Assembly (NCBI RefSeq): GCF_000341085.1
Contig: NZ_ANBA01000004.1
Location: forward strand, 45,545 to 109,544
Reading direction: 5' to 3'
DNA from: Nocardiopsis ganjiahuensis DSM 45031
GTDB taxonomy: Bacteria > Actinomycetota > Actinomycetes > Streptosporangiales > Streptosporangiaceae
Length of the DNA: 64,000 bases
Below the pieces are notes generated by a model that was given only the letters and a program-made list of their open reading frames with translations, searched no databases and was not told where the DNA came from. The first letter of the stretch is position 1, and each line of letters starts with the position of its first letter. The translations under genes were made by a program, and so were the position numbers. Shown here piece by piece: positions 52,540 through 60,860 of this stretch.

Positions 52540-53985
52540 GTGGACAAGGCCCAGATCCTCATAGCCTCCAACAGGGGCCCGGTCTCCTTCTCCACCGCCG
52601 ACGACGGCTCCCTGGAGCAGCGTCGCGGCGGTGGCGGCCTGGTCTCGGGGATGATCTCCGTGGCCACCGAGATCGACAGCCTCTGGGTGTGCGCCGCCCT
52701 GTCCGAAGCCGACCGGCGGGCCGCGTCCGAGGCTCCGGGCGCCCGCCTGGACAGCGCCTACGACCTCGACGGCATGCGCGTCCACATGCTGGACATTCCT
52801 GAGACGACCTTTGCGGGCGCCTACACCGGGGTGGCCAACTCGACCCTGTGGTTCGTGCAGCACATGCTGTACGACACCCCGAACAAGCCCTCCTTCGGCT
52901 CGGAGTTCCAGGGGCTCTGGGAGGACTACACCGCCTACAACAACGCCTTCGCCGAGGCCATCGTCAGCGGGTCGGCCGACAACGCCCTCGTGGCCGTGCA
53001 GGACTACCACCTGGCGCTGGTTCCGCGCATCCTGCGGGCGCGCCGCCCCGACCTGCGGATCGCCCACTTCTCGCACACCCCGTGGGCGCCGCCGGAGTAC
53101 TTCCGCATGCTGCCCTCCCAGGTCGCCCGCGAGCTGCTGGAAGGCATGCTCGGGGCGGACCGGCTGGGCTTCCTGAGCCCGCGCTGGGCCGACGCGTTCC
53201 TGCGCTGCTGCGCGGAGATCCTGCGCGCCGACGTCGACCTCGAAGGGCGCACCGTGGACCACGGCGGCCGGATCATCGAGGTGGGGATCCACGCCCTGGG
53301 CGCGGACGAGGAGGGGCTCCGGGAGAGCGCCGCCGAACCCGCCGTCGCGGAGCGCAGGCGCACGCTGCGCGAGGCTGTGGGCGACACCCGGCTCATCGTT
53401 CGGGTGGACCGCACCGAGCTGTCCAAGAACATCGTGCGCGGCCTGGAGGCGTACCGGGAGCTGCTGACGACCCACCCGGAGTGGCGGGGACGGGTCACCC
53501 ACCTGGCGTTCGCCTACCCGAGCCGCGGTGACGTGCCCGAGTACCGCGATTACACGGACTCCGTGCTGCGGACCGCCAAGGAGATCAACGAGGAGTTCGC
53601 GACCCCCGAGTGGACCCCCCTGGTCCTGGAGGTCAACGACGACTACCCGCGCTCGCTGGCCTCCTTCCAGATCGCGGACGTACTGCTGGTCAACCCGATC
53701 CGGGACGGCATGAACCTGGTCGCCAAGGAGGGCCCGGTGCTCTCCGAGCACGACTCCGTGCTGGTGCTCTCCCGCGAGGCGGGCGCCGCCGACGAGCTGG
53801 GCGAGGACGCGCTCCTGGTGAACCCCTACGACACCGTGGAGACCGCCGAGGCGCTGCACCAGGCGCTGTCGATGCCCGAGGAGGAGCGCCGCAAGCGCCG
53901 GGAGCGGCTGGCCGAGGCGGCCGTGGCGCTGCCGCCGCGCCGCTGGTTCCAGGACCAGCTGCGTTCCCTGGGGCTGCGTTCCTAG
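52540..53985 (+). CDS. otsA: Trehalose-6-phosphate synthase
   Basis: A 481-residue GT20 glycosyltransferase joining UDP-glucose and glucose 6-phosphate. Landmarks: SNRGPVSF (9-16), GGGGLVSGM (about 30), QDYHLALVP (about 148), FSHTPWAPP (about 172), VDRTELSKN (about 288, keeping the Arg and Lys that bind the nucleotide) and RDGMNLVAKE (about 388). The GTG at 52540 has AGAGGA about 9 nt ahead. It is divergent from the thrC operon and 3.6 kb from otsB, on the same strand. Trehalose protects against osmotic, desiccation and oxidative stress. Confidence 0.93.
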   Translation: MDKAQILIASNRGPVSFSTADDGSLEQRRGGGGLVSGMISVATEIDSLWVCAALSEADRRAASEAPGARLDSAYDLDGMRVHMLDIPETTFAGAYTGVANSTLWFVQHMLYDTPNKPSFGSEFQGLWEDYTAYNNAFAEAIVSGSADNALVAVQDYHLALVPRILRARRPDLRIAHFSHTPWAPPEYFRMLPSQVARELLEGMLGADRLGFLSPRWADAFLRCCAEILRADVDLEGRTVDHGGRIIEVGIHALGADEEGLRESAAEPAVAERRRTLREAVGDTRLIVRVDRTELSKNIVRGLEAYRELLTTHPEWRGRVTHLAFAYPSRGDVPEYRDYTDSVLRTAKEINEEFATPEWTPLVLEVNDDYPRSLASFQIADVLLVNPIRDGMNLVAKEGPVLSEHDSVLVLSREAGAADELGEDALLVNPYDTVETAEALHQALSMPEEERRKRRERLAEAAVALPPRRWFQDQLRSLGLRS

Positions 53986-54026
53986 AGGGCGTTCCGGCCC
54001 GGGGTTCGGGCACAGGTGTGACGCGG

Positions 54027-54052
54027 GGGCGTGTCCGGTGGCGGACACGCCC
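54027..54052 (+). terminator. Terminator after otsA
   Basis: GGGCGTGTCCG pairs with CGGACACGCCC over 11 bp with loop GTGG, 42 nt after the stop codon. Confidence 0.8.
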
Positions 54053-54127
54053 TCCGGCGTTGCCCCGGGGCGTTCGGGCCGGATGTTCTTCGGTTCGGGC
54101 GGTCGGGTCGGGCGGACAGGTCGGGGT

Positions 54128-54733
54128 TCAGCTTTCTTCGGCGGTGCCCTTGTGCCAGACCTCCGCCTCGGCGAGGAGCGCCGTGACGATGCCGGTCTTG
54201 GCGTCGGCGTAGTCCTGGATCCTCTCCCAGGTGCGTTCGGACAGCTCGCGCTTGACCGCGGTGTACCGCTCCCGGGCCTCGGTGTTCGCGGTGAGGTAGT
54301 CGCGGAAGAGCCGCATGCGGTCGATCTCCGAGCAGCCTTCGGTGAACACGTGCAGGTTGAGGTTGATGTTGGGTCCCTTGAGGACCCTGTGCTCGAACCA
54401 GTCGGGTTCGCTGATGACCAGGGTGTACCCGGCGGCCTCCAGGGCGGGGAGGTAGGCGGGTTCGTCCGCGGAGTCGGCGACCACCAGGAGCAGGTCGACG
54501 CAGGGCTTCGCGGCCAGGCCGGGCACCGCGGTGGAGCCGACGTGCTCCAGGGCCAGGACCCGGTCACCGAGGGCACCGCGGATCCGGGCGTCCTCCTGCC
54601 GGAACAGGTAGGGCCACTTGGGGTCGGGCTCGGAGATGAGCACGCGTCCGTTGACCAGGTTGCGTGACTGGGGGTCGGGTCCGACCCGCTTATCTCCTCG
54701 CGAGGGCAACGAGGGCGTTTCGAGGGGCGACAT
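54128..54733 (-). CDS. GrpB-family (UPF0157) nucleotidyltransferase-like protein
   Basis: A 201-residue GrpB protein. The conserved HVGSTAVPGLAAKPCVDLLL (about 64-83) is the family's nucleotidyltransferase-like core, and LNLHVF...SEIDRMRLFRDYL follows near 125-145. Function is unknown; some members are fused to CoA kinases. ATG at 54733 with AAGG upstream; a GTG further upstream is possible. Confidence 0.88.
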   Translation of the reverse strand: MSPLETPSLPSRGDKRVGPDPQSRNLVNGRVLISEPDPKWPYLFRQEDARIRGALGDRVLALEHVGSTAVPGLAAKPCVDLLLVVADSADEPAYLPALEAAGYTLVISEPDWFEHRVLKGPNINLNLHVFTEGCSEIDRMRLFRDYLTANTEARERYTAVKRELSERTWERIQDYADAKTGIVTALLAEAEVWHKGTAEES

Positions 54734-54847
54734 TCCACAAAGCCTTGTCCCCCGAAGTGCCCTCGTCAAGACCCACGGCGTGCCTTACATATGCACGCGC
54801 ACTCTTTGCATGACACACCGTTGAGCAGGCACCACCGTGCGCGATGA

Positions 54848-55645
54848 CTAGGCCGTGGACACGGGGGCGGACGTGGGGGTGGAGACGAGCAGGACGAGTG
54901 AGCCCTCCCACTCCGGGAGTCCGCGCAGACCGCCGTACCGGGCGTCCCACGACCCGTCGGCGAGGTCCCGGGACAGCTGCTCCTGGAAGCGATCGTGCTC
55001 CGGTTCGTCGACGAAGCTCCACGACGAGCAGGCCTGACGGACACTCCGGTCGAGCAGTACCTCGGGGCGACCGTAGTAGGCCTCGTTGAAGCTGTCCGAG
55101 CACTCGAGCGGGATGGGCACCCGGGTGACGGCGGTGTCCCCGCCCAGGCCCTCGGCCAGCGCCGACAGCGCCGGGTGGCGCCGGGCCTCGGTGTCCAGGA
55201 CCTTCGGGCAGTACTCGTACAGCCAGAAGTCGCGCACCAGCCCGGGATCGCGGGTCAGCACCGCGACGGGGCCGGTGGTGACCCGGCGGACCTCCGCGAG
55301 GCCCCGCCCGGGGTCGGACCACTGATGGACGCTGAAGGTGGTCATGGCCGCGTCGAAGGAGCCGTCGGCGAAGGGCAGCGACTCCGCGGTGGCGTCCACC
55401 GCCGGGGGCAGGTGCCCGGGGCGCCTGGCCCGCATGCTGGCCGAGGGCTCCACGGCGGTGACCGCGCGGTCGGTCGGTTCGTAGGAACCGGCCCCCGCCC
55501 CGACGTTCAGCACCGTACGCGCACCGCCCAGGGCGGCATGGACCAGCTCCGCGATGCGCGGCTCCGGTTGCCGGTGGTCGGCGTAGGCCCGGGCGATGGC
55601 CCCCTGACCGGTGTCCCCCGCGCTACCGCCCCTCATCCGAACCAT
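54848..55645 (-). CDS. Class I SAM-dependent methyltransferase (UbiE-like)
   Basis: A 265-residue methyltransferase with motif I VLNVGAGAGSYEP near 45-57, motif II AVEPSASM near 66, ATAESLPFADGSFDAAMTTF near 84-103, and HQWSDPGRGLAEVRRV after it. This is the pattern of small-molecule methyltransferases of the UbiE/COQ5 type. ATG at 55645 with GGGAG 5 nt upstream. It reads in the same direction as GrpB, 115 nt before it. Substrate unknown. Confidence 0.88.
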   Translation of the reverse strand: MVRMRGGSAGDTGQGAIARAYADHRQPEPRIAELVHAALGGARTVLNVGAGAGSYEPTDRAVTAVEPSASMRARRPGHLPPAVDATAESLPFADGSFDAAMTTFSVHQWSDPGRGLAEVRRVTTGPVAVLTRDPGLVRDFWLYEYCPKVLDTEARRHPALSALAEGLGGDTAVTRVPIPLECSDSFNEAYYGRPEVLLDRSVRQACSSWSFVDEPEHDRFQEQLSRDLADGSWDARYGGLRGLPEWEGSLVLLVSTPTSAPVSTA

Positions 55646-55730
55646 GCCGTCTCCCGCCTTCGAGGTTGGTCCCGAACGGACCCTAACCAAGCCGGAGCCC
55701 GGCCGTCACAGGATTTTCGCCCGGCGGCGC

Positions 55731-56894
55731 CTACTTCCTGCGGCGCCGGCCGCCCTTCTTGCGCCGCGAGGGGCGCTCCTCGGACCGGGCCTGTTCGGCG
55801 CGCTCCGCCGCCAGCTTCTCGTCCTCCTCGCGCCGCTCGGCCGCCACACCGTAGGGGTCGGTGCTGCTCCGGCGCACCCACAGCACCAGAAGGAGGATGA
55901 TCAGGACCAGGACCACGCCGACCAGCGCGAACCAGAACCACACGGGGACGGCCGGGGAGTCCTCCTCGACCAGGTCCTCGTCGACCAGCGGGATGTCCTG
56001 CGCCTCACCCGAAGCCTGCGCGGCAGCGGAGGGCACGTGCAGGGACGGCAGCCCCTCGGCCCCCTGCTGGGACCCCTCGACCAGAGCGGTCCGGAGCTGC
56101 TGCGGGTCGAGCTGCGGATACTCCGCGCCCAGGAGCGCGGCCGCCCCTGCGGTCGTCGCGGCCGCGTAGCGGGTCCCGGTCACCTGGGTCTGGCCCATGT
56201 CCTCGCCGGCCGTGTACAGGTCGGCTCCGGGCGCGAGGAGCCCGATCGACGAGGTTTCGGGCGAGTCCGGGATGAGCTCCCCGTTCTCGTCCACACCGCC
56301 CACGGCGAGGACGTTCGGGTCCTCCTCGCCGCCGGCCGGGGCGACCACCAGGGTTCCGCTCCGCACCGCCGCGTCCGTGGCCTCCGACCGGCCCTCGTCG
56401 TCACCCACCTCGTCGGGCAGCAGAACGACCTGCGCGCCCGCGTCCACGGCGTGGCCGATGGCGTCGGCGAGTTCGCCGTCACCCGGCAGGACCAGCAGGT
56501 TGGCGTCCGGGGCGACACCCAGGACCCCGCCGTCCGCGTCCATGCCGTGCCCGTGTCCGGCGATCAGGCCGCCTGCGGCGGTGCCCTGTTCGGTGTCGTT
56601 GCCGTTGCCCCCGAACTCGGTGTCGATCTCCAGGTTGTCCCGCAGGTCGGGGTGGTCCTCGTCCACCGAGACCCCGAGCATCGCCACGGTGACGCCCTGG
56701 CCCCGGGTGGACTCCCAGGTCTCCTGGGCCCCGATGGACGCCAGAGCCCATTGCTCGGGCCGGAAGTCCGGAACGTCGTCGGCGGCGGCTGGAACCGCCG
56801 CCAGTCCCATCACGGTGAGCGCCGCGCAGGCCCCCGCCGTGGCGCCCAGCACATGGCGCTTGTGTGTCCTGTTGCGGCTGTTGCCCCCGAGCAC
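55731..56894 (-). CDS. Mycosin-like subtilase with a lost catalytic triad
   Basis: A 387-residue protein built like MycP mycosins of type VII secretion: signal peptide (about 1-38), an S8-like domain (about 45-290), an acidic linker, one membrane helix (about 318-340) and a Lys/Arg-rich cytosolic tail (RRKKGGRRRRK). The S8 domain keeps the frame of the fold (VTVAMLGVSVDEDHPDL, GGLIAG, GVAPDA, AAATTAGAAALL). The catalytic residues are replaced: Asp to Gly74, His to Gln103, Ser to Arg242. It is therefore a pseudoprotease, perhaps a binding or scaffold protein. ATG or GTG-type start at 56894; no ESX genes are adjacent. Confidence 0.82.
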   Translation of the reverse strand: MLGGNSRNRTHKRHVLGATAGACAALTVMGLAAVPAAADDVPDFRPEQWALASIGAQETWESTRGQGVTVAMLGVSVDEDHPDLRDNLEIDTEFGGNGNDTEQGTAAGGLIAGHGHGMDADGGVLGVAPDANLLVLPGDGELADAIGHAVDAGAQVVLLPDEVGDDEGRSEATDAAVRSGTLVVAPAGGEEDPNVLAVGGVDENGELIPDSPETSSIGLLAPGADLYTAGEDMGQTQVTGTRYAAATTAGAAALLGAEYPQLDPQQLRTALVEGSQQGAEGLPSLHVPSAAAQASGEAQDIPLVDEDLVEEDSPAVPVWFWFALVGVVLVLIILLLVLWVRRSSTDPYGVAAERREEDEKLAAERAEQARSEERPSRRKKGGRRRRK

Positions 56895-57125
56895 GTCAGG
56901 CTCCCTCGAACGTTGCGGTCGGCGCTGTGCCGGGCCCTCCCCCGGACCCTCGCAATTCTGTCATGAGCACAGGATTCAGGCTTGGACAAGTGGCTTGGAG
57001 GGTAGGAAACGTAACTGTATCCCTGGTGCCAGTCCTGGGTTTTCCGCTCCTCATCCGGCATGTCGAGTCGCTAGCATGAGTCGCGCCGATCCGGACAAAC
57101 CAATTTCCCGTCCAGGGGGTGTCCC

Positions 57126-57410
57126 ATGCCGAATATCGGTCCGTCTGAGGACGGTCAGTCGGCCCTCGCCGAACGCGAACAGCGCATCCTCGCCTTCGAA
57201 CGCCAGTGGTGGAAGTTCGAGGGCTCCAAGGAACAGGCGATCCGTGACGAGTTCGGGTTCTCCGCGACCCGCTACTACCAACTGCTCAACGGTCTGGTCG
57301 AGCGCCCCGAGGCTCTCGCCTTCGACCCCATGACCGTCAAACGTCTGCGCCGTCTGCGCGCCGACCGCCGACGCCAACGCAACGCGCGCCAGTTGGGCAT
57401 CCACCTCTGA
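57126..57410 (+). CDS. DUF3263 protein
   Basis: A 94-residue protein of the actinobacterial DUF3263 family. The conserved AEREQRILAFERQWWKFEGS (15-34) and KEQAIRDEFGFSATRYYQLL (35-54) form a helical, DNA-binding-like fold, and the C-terminus is strongly basic (RLRRLRADRRRQRNARQ). A regulatory role is likely but unproven. It lies 190 nt upstream of otsB on the same strand. Confidence 0.87.
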   Translation: MPNIGPSEDGQSALAEREQRILAFERQWWKFEGSKEQAIRDEFGFSATRYYQLLNGLVERPEALAFDPMTVKRLRRLRADRRRQRNARQLGIHL

Positions 57411-57531
57411 CACGCGTCCCCTTCCAGCGCTCCCGACCCACCAGCTGACCCGCGACCCGTGTGTGCGGCCGGGCGGATCCCCGAAAGGCACACCCGGCCC
57501 CGTGCTTCCCGGCGTGGGCCACCGCTCCCGA

Positions 57532-57568
57532 CCGGATCCGTACCCGCACCGTCCGGGTCCGTACCCGC
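57532..57568 (+). repeat. Two 16-bp direct repeats before otsB
   Basis: CCGGATCCGTACCCGC (57532-57547) and CCGGGTCCGTACCCGC (57553-57568) match at 15 of 16 bases and are 21 bp apart, two helical turns. They lie 33-69 bp before the otsB start and may be binding sites for a regulator. Confidence 0.6.
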
Positions 57569-57600
57569 GATCCGCCAACCGACAGCGACAAGGTCCTCGT

Positions 57601-58464
57601 ATGCCCTCGTCCCCAGCGTCCGGCCAACCGCACGCCCTGCCCGAACCGACCACACGGGTCGGCCGTGCCGCACTCGAGGCACTGGTCACCGACCCCTCGA
57701 AGGCACTGGTCGCCTTCGACTTCGACGGCACCCTGGCCCCCATCGTCGCCGACCCGCGCACCTCCGCCCCCCAACCGGGGATCGTGGCCGCGCTGGCCGA
57801 CCTGGCGGTCCTGGTGGGCACCGTCGCGGTGATCACCGGCCGTCCCGCCGCCACCGCGGTAGGCCTCGGCGGCCTGGACCGGGTGCCCGGCATCGTCGTG
57901 CTCGGCCACTACGGCGCCGAGCGCTGGTCCGACGGCGAGGTGGTCGCCGCCGACCCACCGCCCGGCGTGGCCCTGGTCCGAGCCGAGCTCCCCGCCCTGG
58001 TGGACTCCTCCGGAGCACCGGAGGGCACGTGGATCGAGGACAAGGGGCGCTCGCTGGCCGTGCACACCCGCCGCACGAGCGACCCCGACCGGGCCCTGGA
58101 ACTGCTGGTCGGCCCCCTCACGGAACTGGCCGAACGCGCCGACCTGAAGGTGGAGCCCGGCCGGATGGTGATCGAGCTCCGTCCACAGGGTGTGGACAAG
58201 GGCGCCGCCCTCACCTCCCTGGTGGAGGAGAGAGCGGCCCAGCCCGTCCTCTACGCCGGCGACGACCTGGGAGACCTGCCCGCCTTCGAGGCGGTGGCCG
58301 CACTGCGCGGGCAGGGCGTCCCCGGTCTGACCGTGTGCTCGTCCTCCGACGAGGTCACCGAGGTCGCCGACGCCGCGGACCTGGTCGTCCCCGGGCCCTC
58401 CGGCCTGGCCGAACTGATCGTCCGCCTCACGGAGAGGATTCGTGTTCGTGGGCTTGGGGCGTGA
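57601..58464 (+). CDS. otsB: Trehalose-6-phosphate phosphatase
   Basis: A 287-residue HAD-superfamily phosphatase that removes phosphate from trehalose 6-phosphate. Motif I is FDFDGTLAP near 39-47; VITGRP (about 78), GHYGAERW (about 102), and YAGDDLGDLPAF near 220 follow, with KGAAL before it. AAGG precedes the ATG at 57601. Its last 38 nt overlap the end of the convergent serine hydrolase gene. It works with OtsA, encoded 3.6 kb upstream. Confidence 0.93.
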   Translation: MPSSPASGQPHALPEPTTRVGRAALEALVTDPSKALVAFDFDGTLAPIVADPRTSAPQPGIVAALADLAVLVGTVAVITGRPAATAVGLGGLDRVPGIVVLGHYGAERWSDGEVVAADPPPGVALVRAELPALVDSSGAPEGTWIEDKGRSLAVHTRRTSDPDRALELLVGPLTELAERADLKVEPGRMVIELRPQGVDKGAALTSLVEERAAQPVLYAGDDLGDLPAFEAVAALRGQGVPGLTVCSSSDEVTEVADAADLVVPGPSGLAELIVRLTERIRVRGLGA

Positions 58465-59464
58465 GCGCCGAACGCGCCGCCGTGCGCAGGTCCACCAGCC
58501 CCGTGCGGTCGCGCCCGTAGTGCACGGCGTTGGTGAGCACACCCACGTACCGCCCGCTCTCCGGGTGCATGAACAGGCTCGTCCCGGTGAACCCGTTGTG
58601 GTAGACCACCCCCTCCGGGGTGACCAACCAGGCGAGCCCCCTCGACAACCGTGCGCCCGCGTCCACCTGCGGTGACCAGCTCTCCCGCACGAACGACCCC
58701 GGGATGATCCCGGTGCCGCCCTCGTGCAGGCGCAGCATCTCCCGGGCGAAGGCGCCCAGGTCGATGGCGGTGCTGAACACCCCGGCGTGACCGGCCACAC
58801 CGCCCATCAGCGCGGCCGCCTCGTCGTGGACCACACCCCAGGAGGGGCCCGTGCCGACGAGGCGCCGCTCGGTCGGCGCCACGTTGGGCGACCTCGCCAG
58901 CGGACCGAAGGTCGTGGACCTCATACCCAGCTCGGACCAGACCTCCTCGGCCAACCGGTCCAGGCTCCTGCCGTACAGCCGTTCCAGGAGCAGGCCCAGC
59001 AGGATGAACCCCCGGTCGATGTACTGGTAGCCGGGTTCCTCCAACGGGTCCGCCAGGATCGCCTCGGCCAGGTCCTGGTCCGTGCCCACGTACCGCTCCA
59101 ACCAGGTGACCTGGTTGAGCCGGCTCGTGTGCGTGAGGATCTGCCGGGTCGTCACCCAGGCCCCGGGAAGGTCCTCACCGGGAAAGTATTCGGACATCGG
59201 GGCGTTCAGATCCAGAACCCCCTCGGCGACCGCACGGCCCACCAGCGGCCAGGTCGCCATGACCTTCGTCAGACTCGCGACGTCGTAGGACACGTCCGGG
59301 GCCGTGTCGTGTTCGCCGTCGATCCGCCCGACCGCCACGAACTCCCACATGCCGCCGGTACCGATCACCGCGGCTCCGCCCGGCAACCAGTCCGCGTCCA
59401 CCATCACCTTCAGGACCCCACGGATCCGCGCCCCAGTCTCCGTGAGCCAGTCACCATCACGCAC
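58427..59464 (-). CDS. Serine hydrolase of the beta-lactamase/transpeptidase-like family
   Basis: A 345-residue class C-like serine hydrolase. The SxxK motif is SLTK near residue 66, the second motif is YID (GYQYIDRGF near 146) in place of Tyr-x-Asn, and HNGFTG near 300 is the third motif. No signal peptide is seen, so it is probably a cytosolic esterase or peptidase rather than a secreted beta-lactamase. GGGGGAGG 7 nt upstream fixes the GTG at 59464; a longer start at 59530 adds 22 unconvincing residues. Confidence 0.85.
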   Translation of the reverse strand: MRDGDWLTETGARIRGVLKVMVDADWLPGGAAVIGTGGMWEFVAVGRIDGEHDTAPDVSYDVASLTKVMATWPLVGRAVAEGVLDLNAPMSEYFPGEDLPGAWVTTRQILTHTSRLNQVTWLERYVGTDQDLAEAILADPLEEPGYQYIDRGFILLGLLLERLYGRSLDRLAEEVWSELGMRSTTFGPLARSPNVAPTERRLVGTGPSWGVVHDEAAALMGGVAGHAGVFSTAIDLGAFAREMLRLHEGGTGIIPGSFVRESWSPQVDAGARLSRGLAWLVTPEGVVYHNGFTGTSLFMHPESGRYVGVLTNAVHYGRDRTGLVDLRTAARSALTPQAHEHESSP

Positions 59465-59637
59465 AACACGCCTCCCCCCGAGCGGTCTCCCCCACTCTCG
59501 GCGGATACCCCGTTCGCTCCGGCTTGTCACACCCCCGCCGTCTTCGCACAGTACGAAACCCTCGCAGTTCGAGGCCGTAATCAGACCCCTCGGGCGTGGC
59601 GAAGTAGGCTGTCGCCCACGAAGTTCCGAGGAGGACG

Positions 59638-60798
59638 ATGAGCACCAAGACCCCCGTTCCCGCCGGTTTCGTCGGCGTGGCCGGCAACATCGGGATCAAG
59701 GACCCCGAGGACGACTTCTTCGCGGTGGTCTCCCAGACCCCCGCGGTGGTCTCCGCCGTGTTCACCCTGTCCCGGTTCGCCGGGCCGAGCGTCCGGCTCA
59801 GCCGGGAGGCGGCGGCCGACGGGCACGCCCGCGGCGTCACGGTGATCGCCCGCAACGCCAACGTGGCGACCGGCCAGATCGGCACCGCCGACGCCCGTGA
59901 GGTCCAGGAGGGCGTGGCTCGGGCCGTCGGGGTCGACCCCGACGACATCCTGATCGCCTCCACCGGGGTCATCGGCCGCCCCTACCCGATGGACAGGGTC
60001 CGCTCCTACCTGGAGGGCCTCCCGACCGAGTTCCCCCCGGCCGACCTGGACCGCTCCGCCGCGGCCATGATGACCACCGACACCCACCCCAAGATCGCCA
60101 CCGCCAAGGTCGGCGACGCGACCCTCACCGGGATCGCCAAGGGCGTCGGCATGATCGAACCCAACATGGCGACCATGCTGACCTGGTTCTTCACCGACGC
60201 CGAGCTGGACCAGCCGGTCCTGGACGAGGTGTTCCGCCGGGTGGTGGACAGGACCTTCAACGCCCTGAGCATCGACACGGACACCTCCACCAGCGACTCC
60301 GCGGCGATCTTCGCCAACGGCCTGGCCGGACCGGTCGACGTCACCGAGTTCGAGGCCGCGCTGTACGAAGTGGCGCTCGAGCTCGTCCGGATGATCGCCT
60401 CCGACGGCGAGGGCGCCGGCAAGCTCATCGAGGTCCGGACGACCGGGGCCCGCGACGACGCCCAGGCCAAGCGGATCGGCAAGGCCGTGGTGAACTCGCC
60501 CCTGGTCAAGACCGCCGTGCACGGGGCCGACCCCAACTGGGGCCGGGTCGCGATGGCGGTGGGCAAGTGCTCGGACGAGACCGACGTCCTGCCGGAGAAC
60601 GTCCGGATCCTCTTCGGGGACGTGGAGACCTTCCCGACCGAGGCCACCGCCGAGACCCTGGAGCGCGCCGCCCAGCACATGAAGGGCGACGAGGTGGTGA
60701 TCAGCGTCGACCTGGGCATCGCCGACGGTGAGTTCACGGTCTACGGCTGCGACCTGACCGAGGGCTACATCAGGATCAACGCCGACTACACGACCTGA
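59638..60798 (+). CDS. argJ: Ornithine acetyltransferase / ArgJ homologue
   Basis: A 386-residue ArgJ-family protein. It cleaves itself before Thr179 in the motif KGVGMIEPNMATML; the Thr then acts as nucleophile to move acetyl groups between N-acetylornithine and glutamate. The C-terminal DPNWGRVAMAVG and final INADYTT are typical. AGGAGG supports the ATG at 59638. No other arginine genes are in the window; a second, isolated argJ-like gene is known in some Streptomyces (oat genes). It may be the housekeeping gene or such a paralogue. Confidence 0.9.
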   Translation: MSTKTPVPAGFVGVAGNIGIKDPEDDFFAVVSQTPAVVSAVFTLSRFAGPSVRLSREAAADGHARGVTVIARNANVATGQIGTADAREVQEGVARAVGVDPDDILIASTGVIGRPYPMDRVRSYLEGLPTEFPPADLDRSAAAMMTTDTHPKIATAKVGDATLTGIAKGVGMIEPNMATMLTWFFTDAELDQPVLDEVFRRVVDRTFNALSIDTDTSTSDSAAIFANGLAGPVDVTEFEAALYEVALELVRMIASDGEGAGKLIEVRTTGARDDAQAKRIGKAVVNSPLVKTAVHGADPNWGRVAMAVGKCSDETDVLPENVRILFGDVETFPTEATAETLERAAQHMKGDEVVISVDLGIADGEFTVYGCDLTEGYIRINADYTT

Positions 60799-60819
60799 GC
60801 CCCGGGTTCGGCAGACGAA

Positions 60820-60846
60820 AGGGCCCCGGAAGCGTTCCGGGGCCCT
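60820..60846. terminator. Bidirectional terminator between argJ and MFS genes
   Basis: AGGGCCCCGGAA and TTCCGGGGCCCT form a perfect 12-bp stem with loop GCG, 21 nt past argJ and 14 nt past the convergent MFS gene. Confidence 0.88.
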
Positions 60847-60860
60847 CGTGTGTTCTCGGG

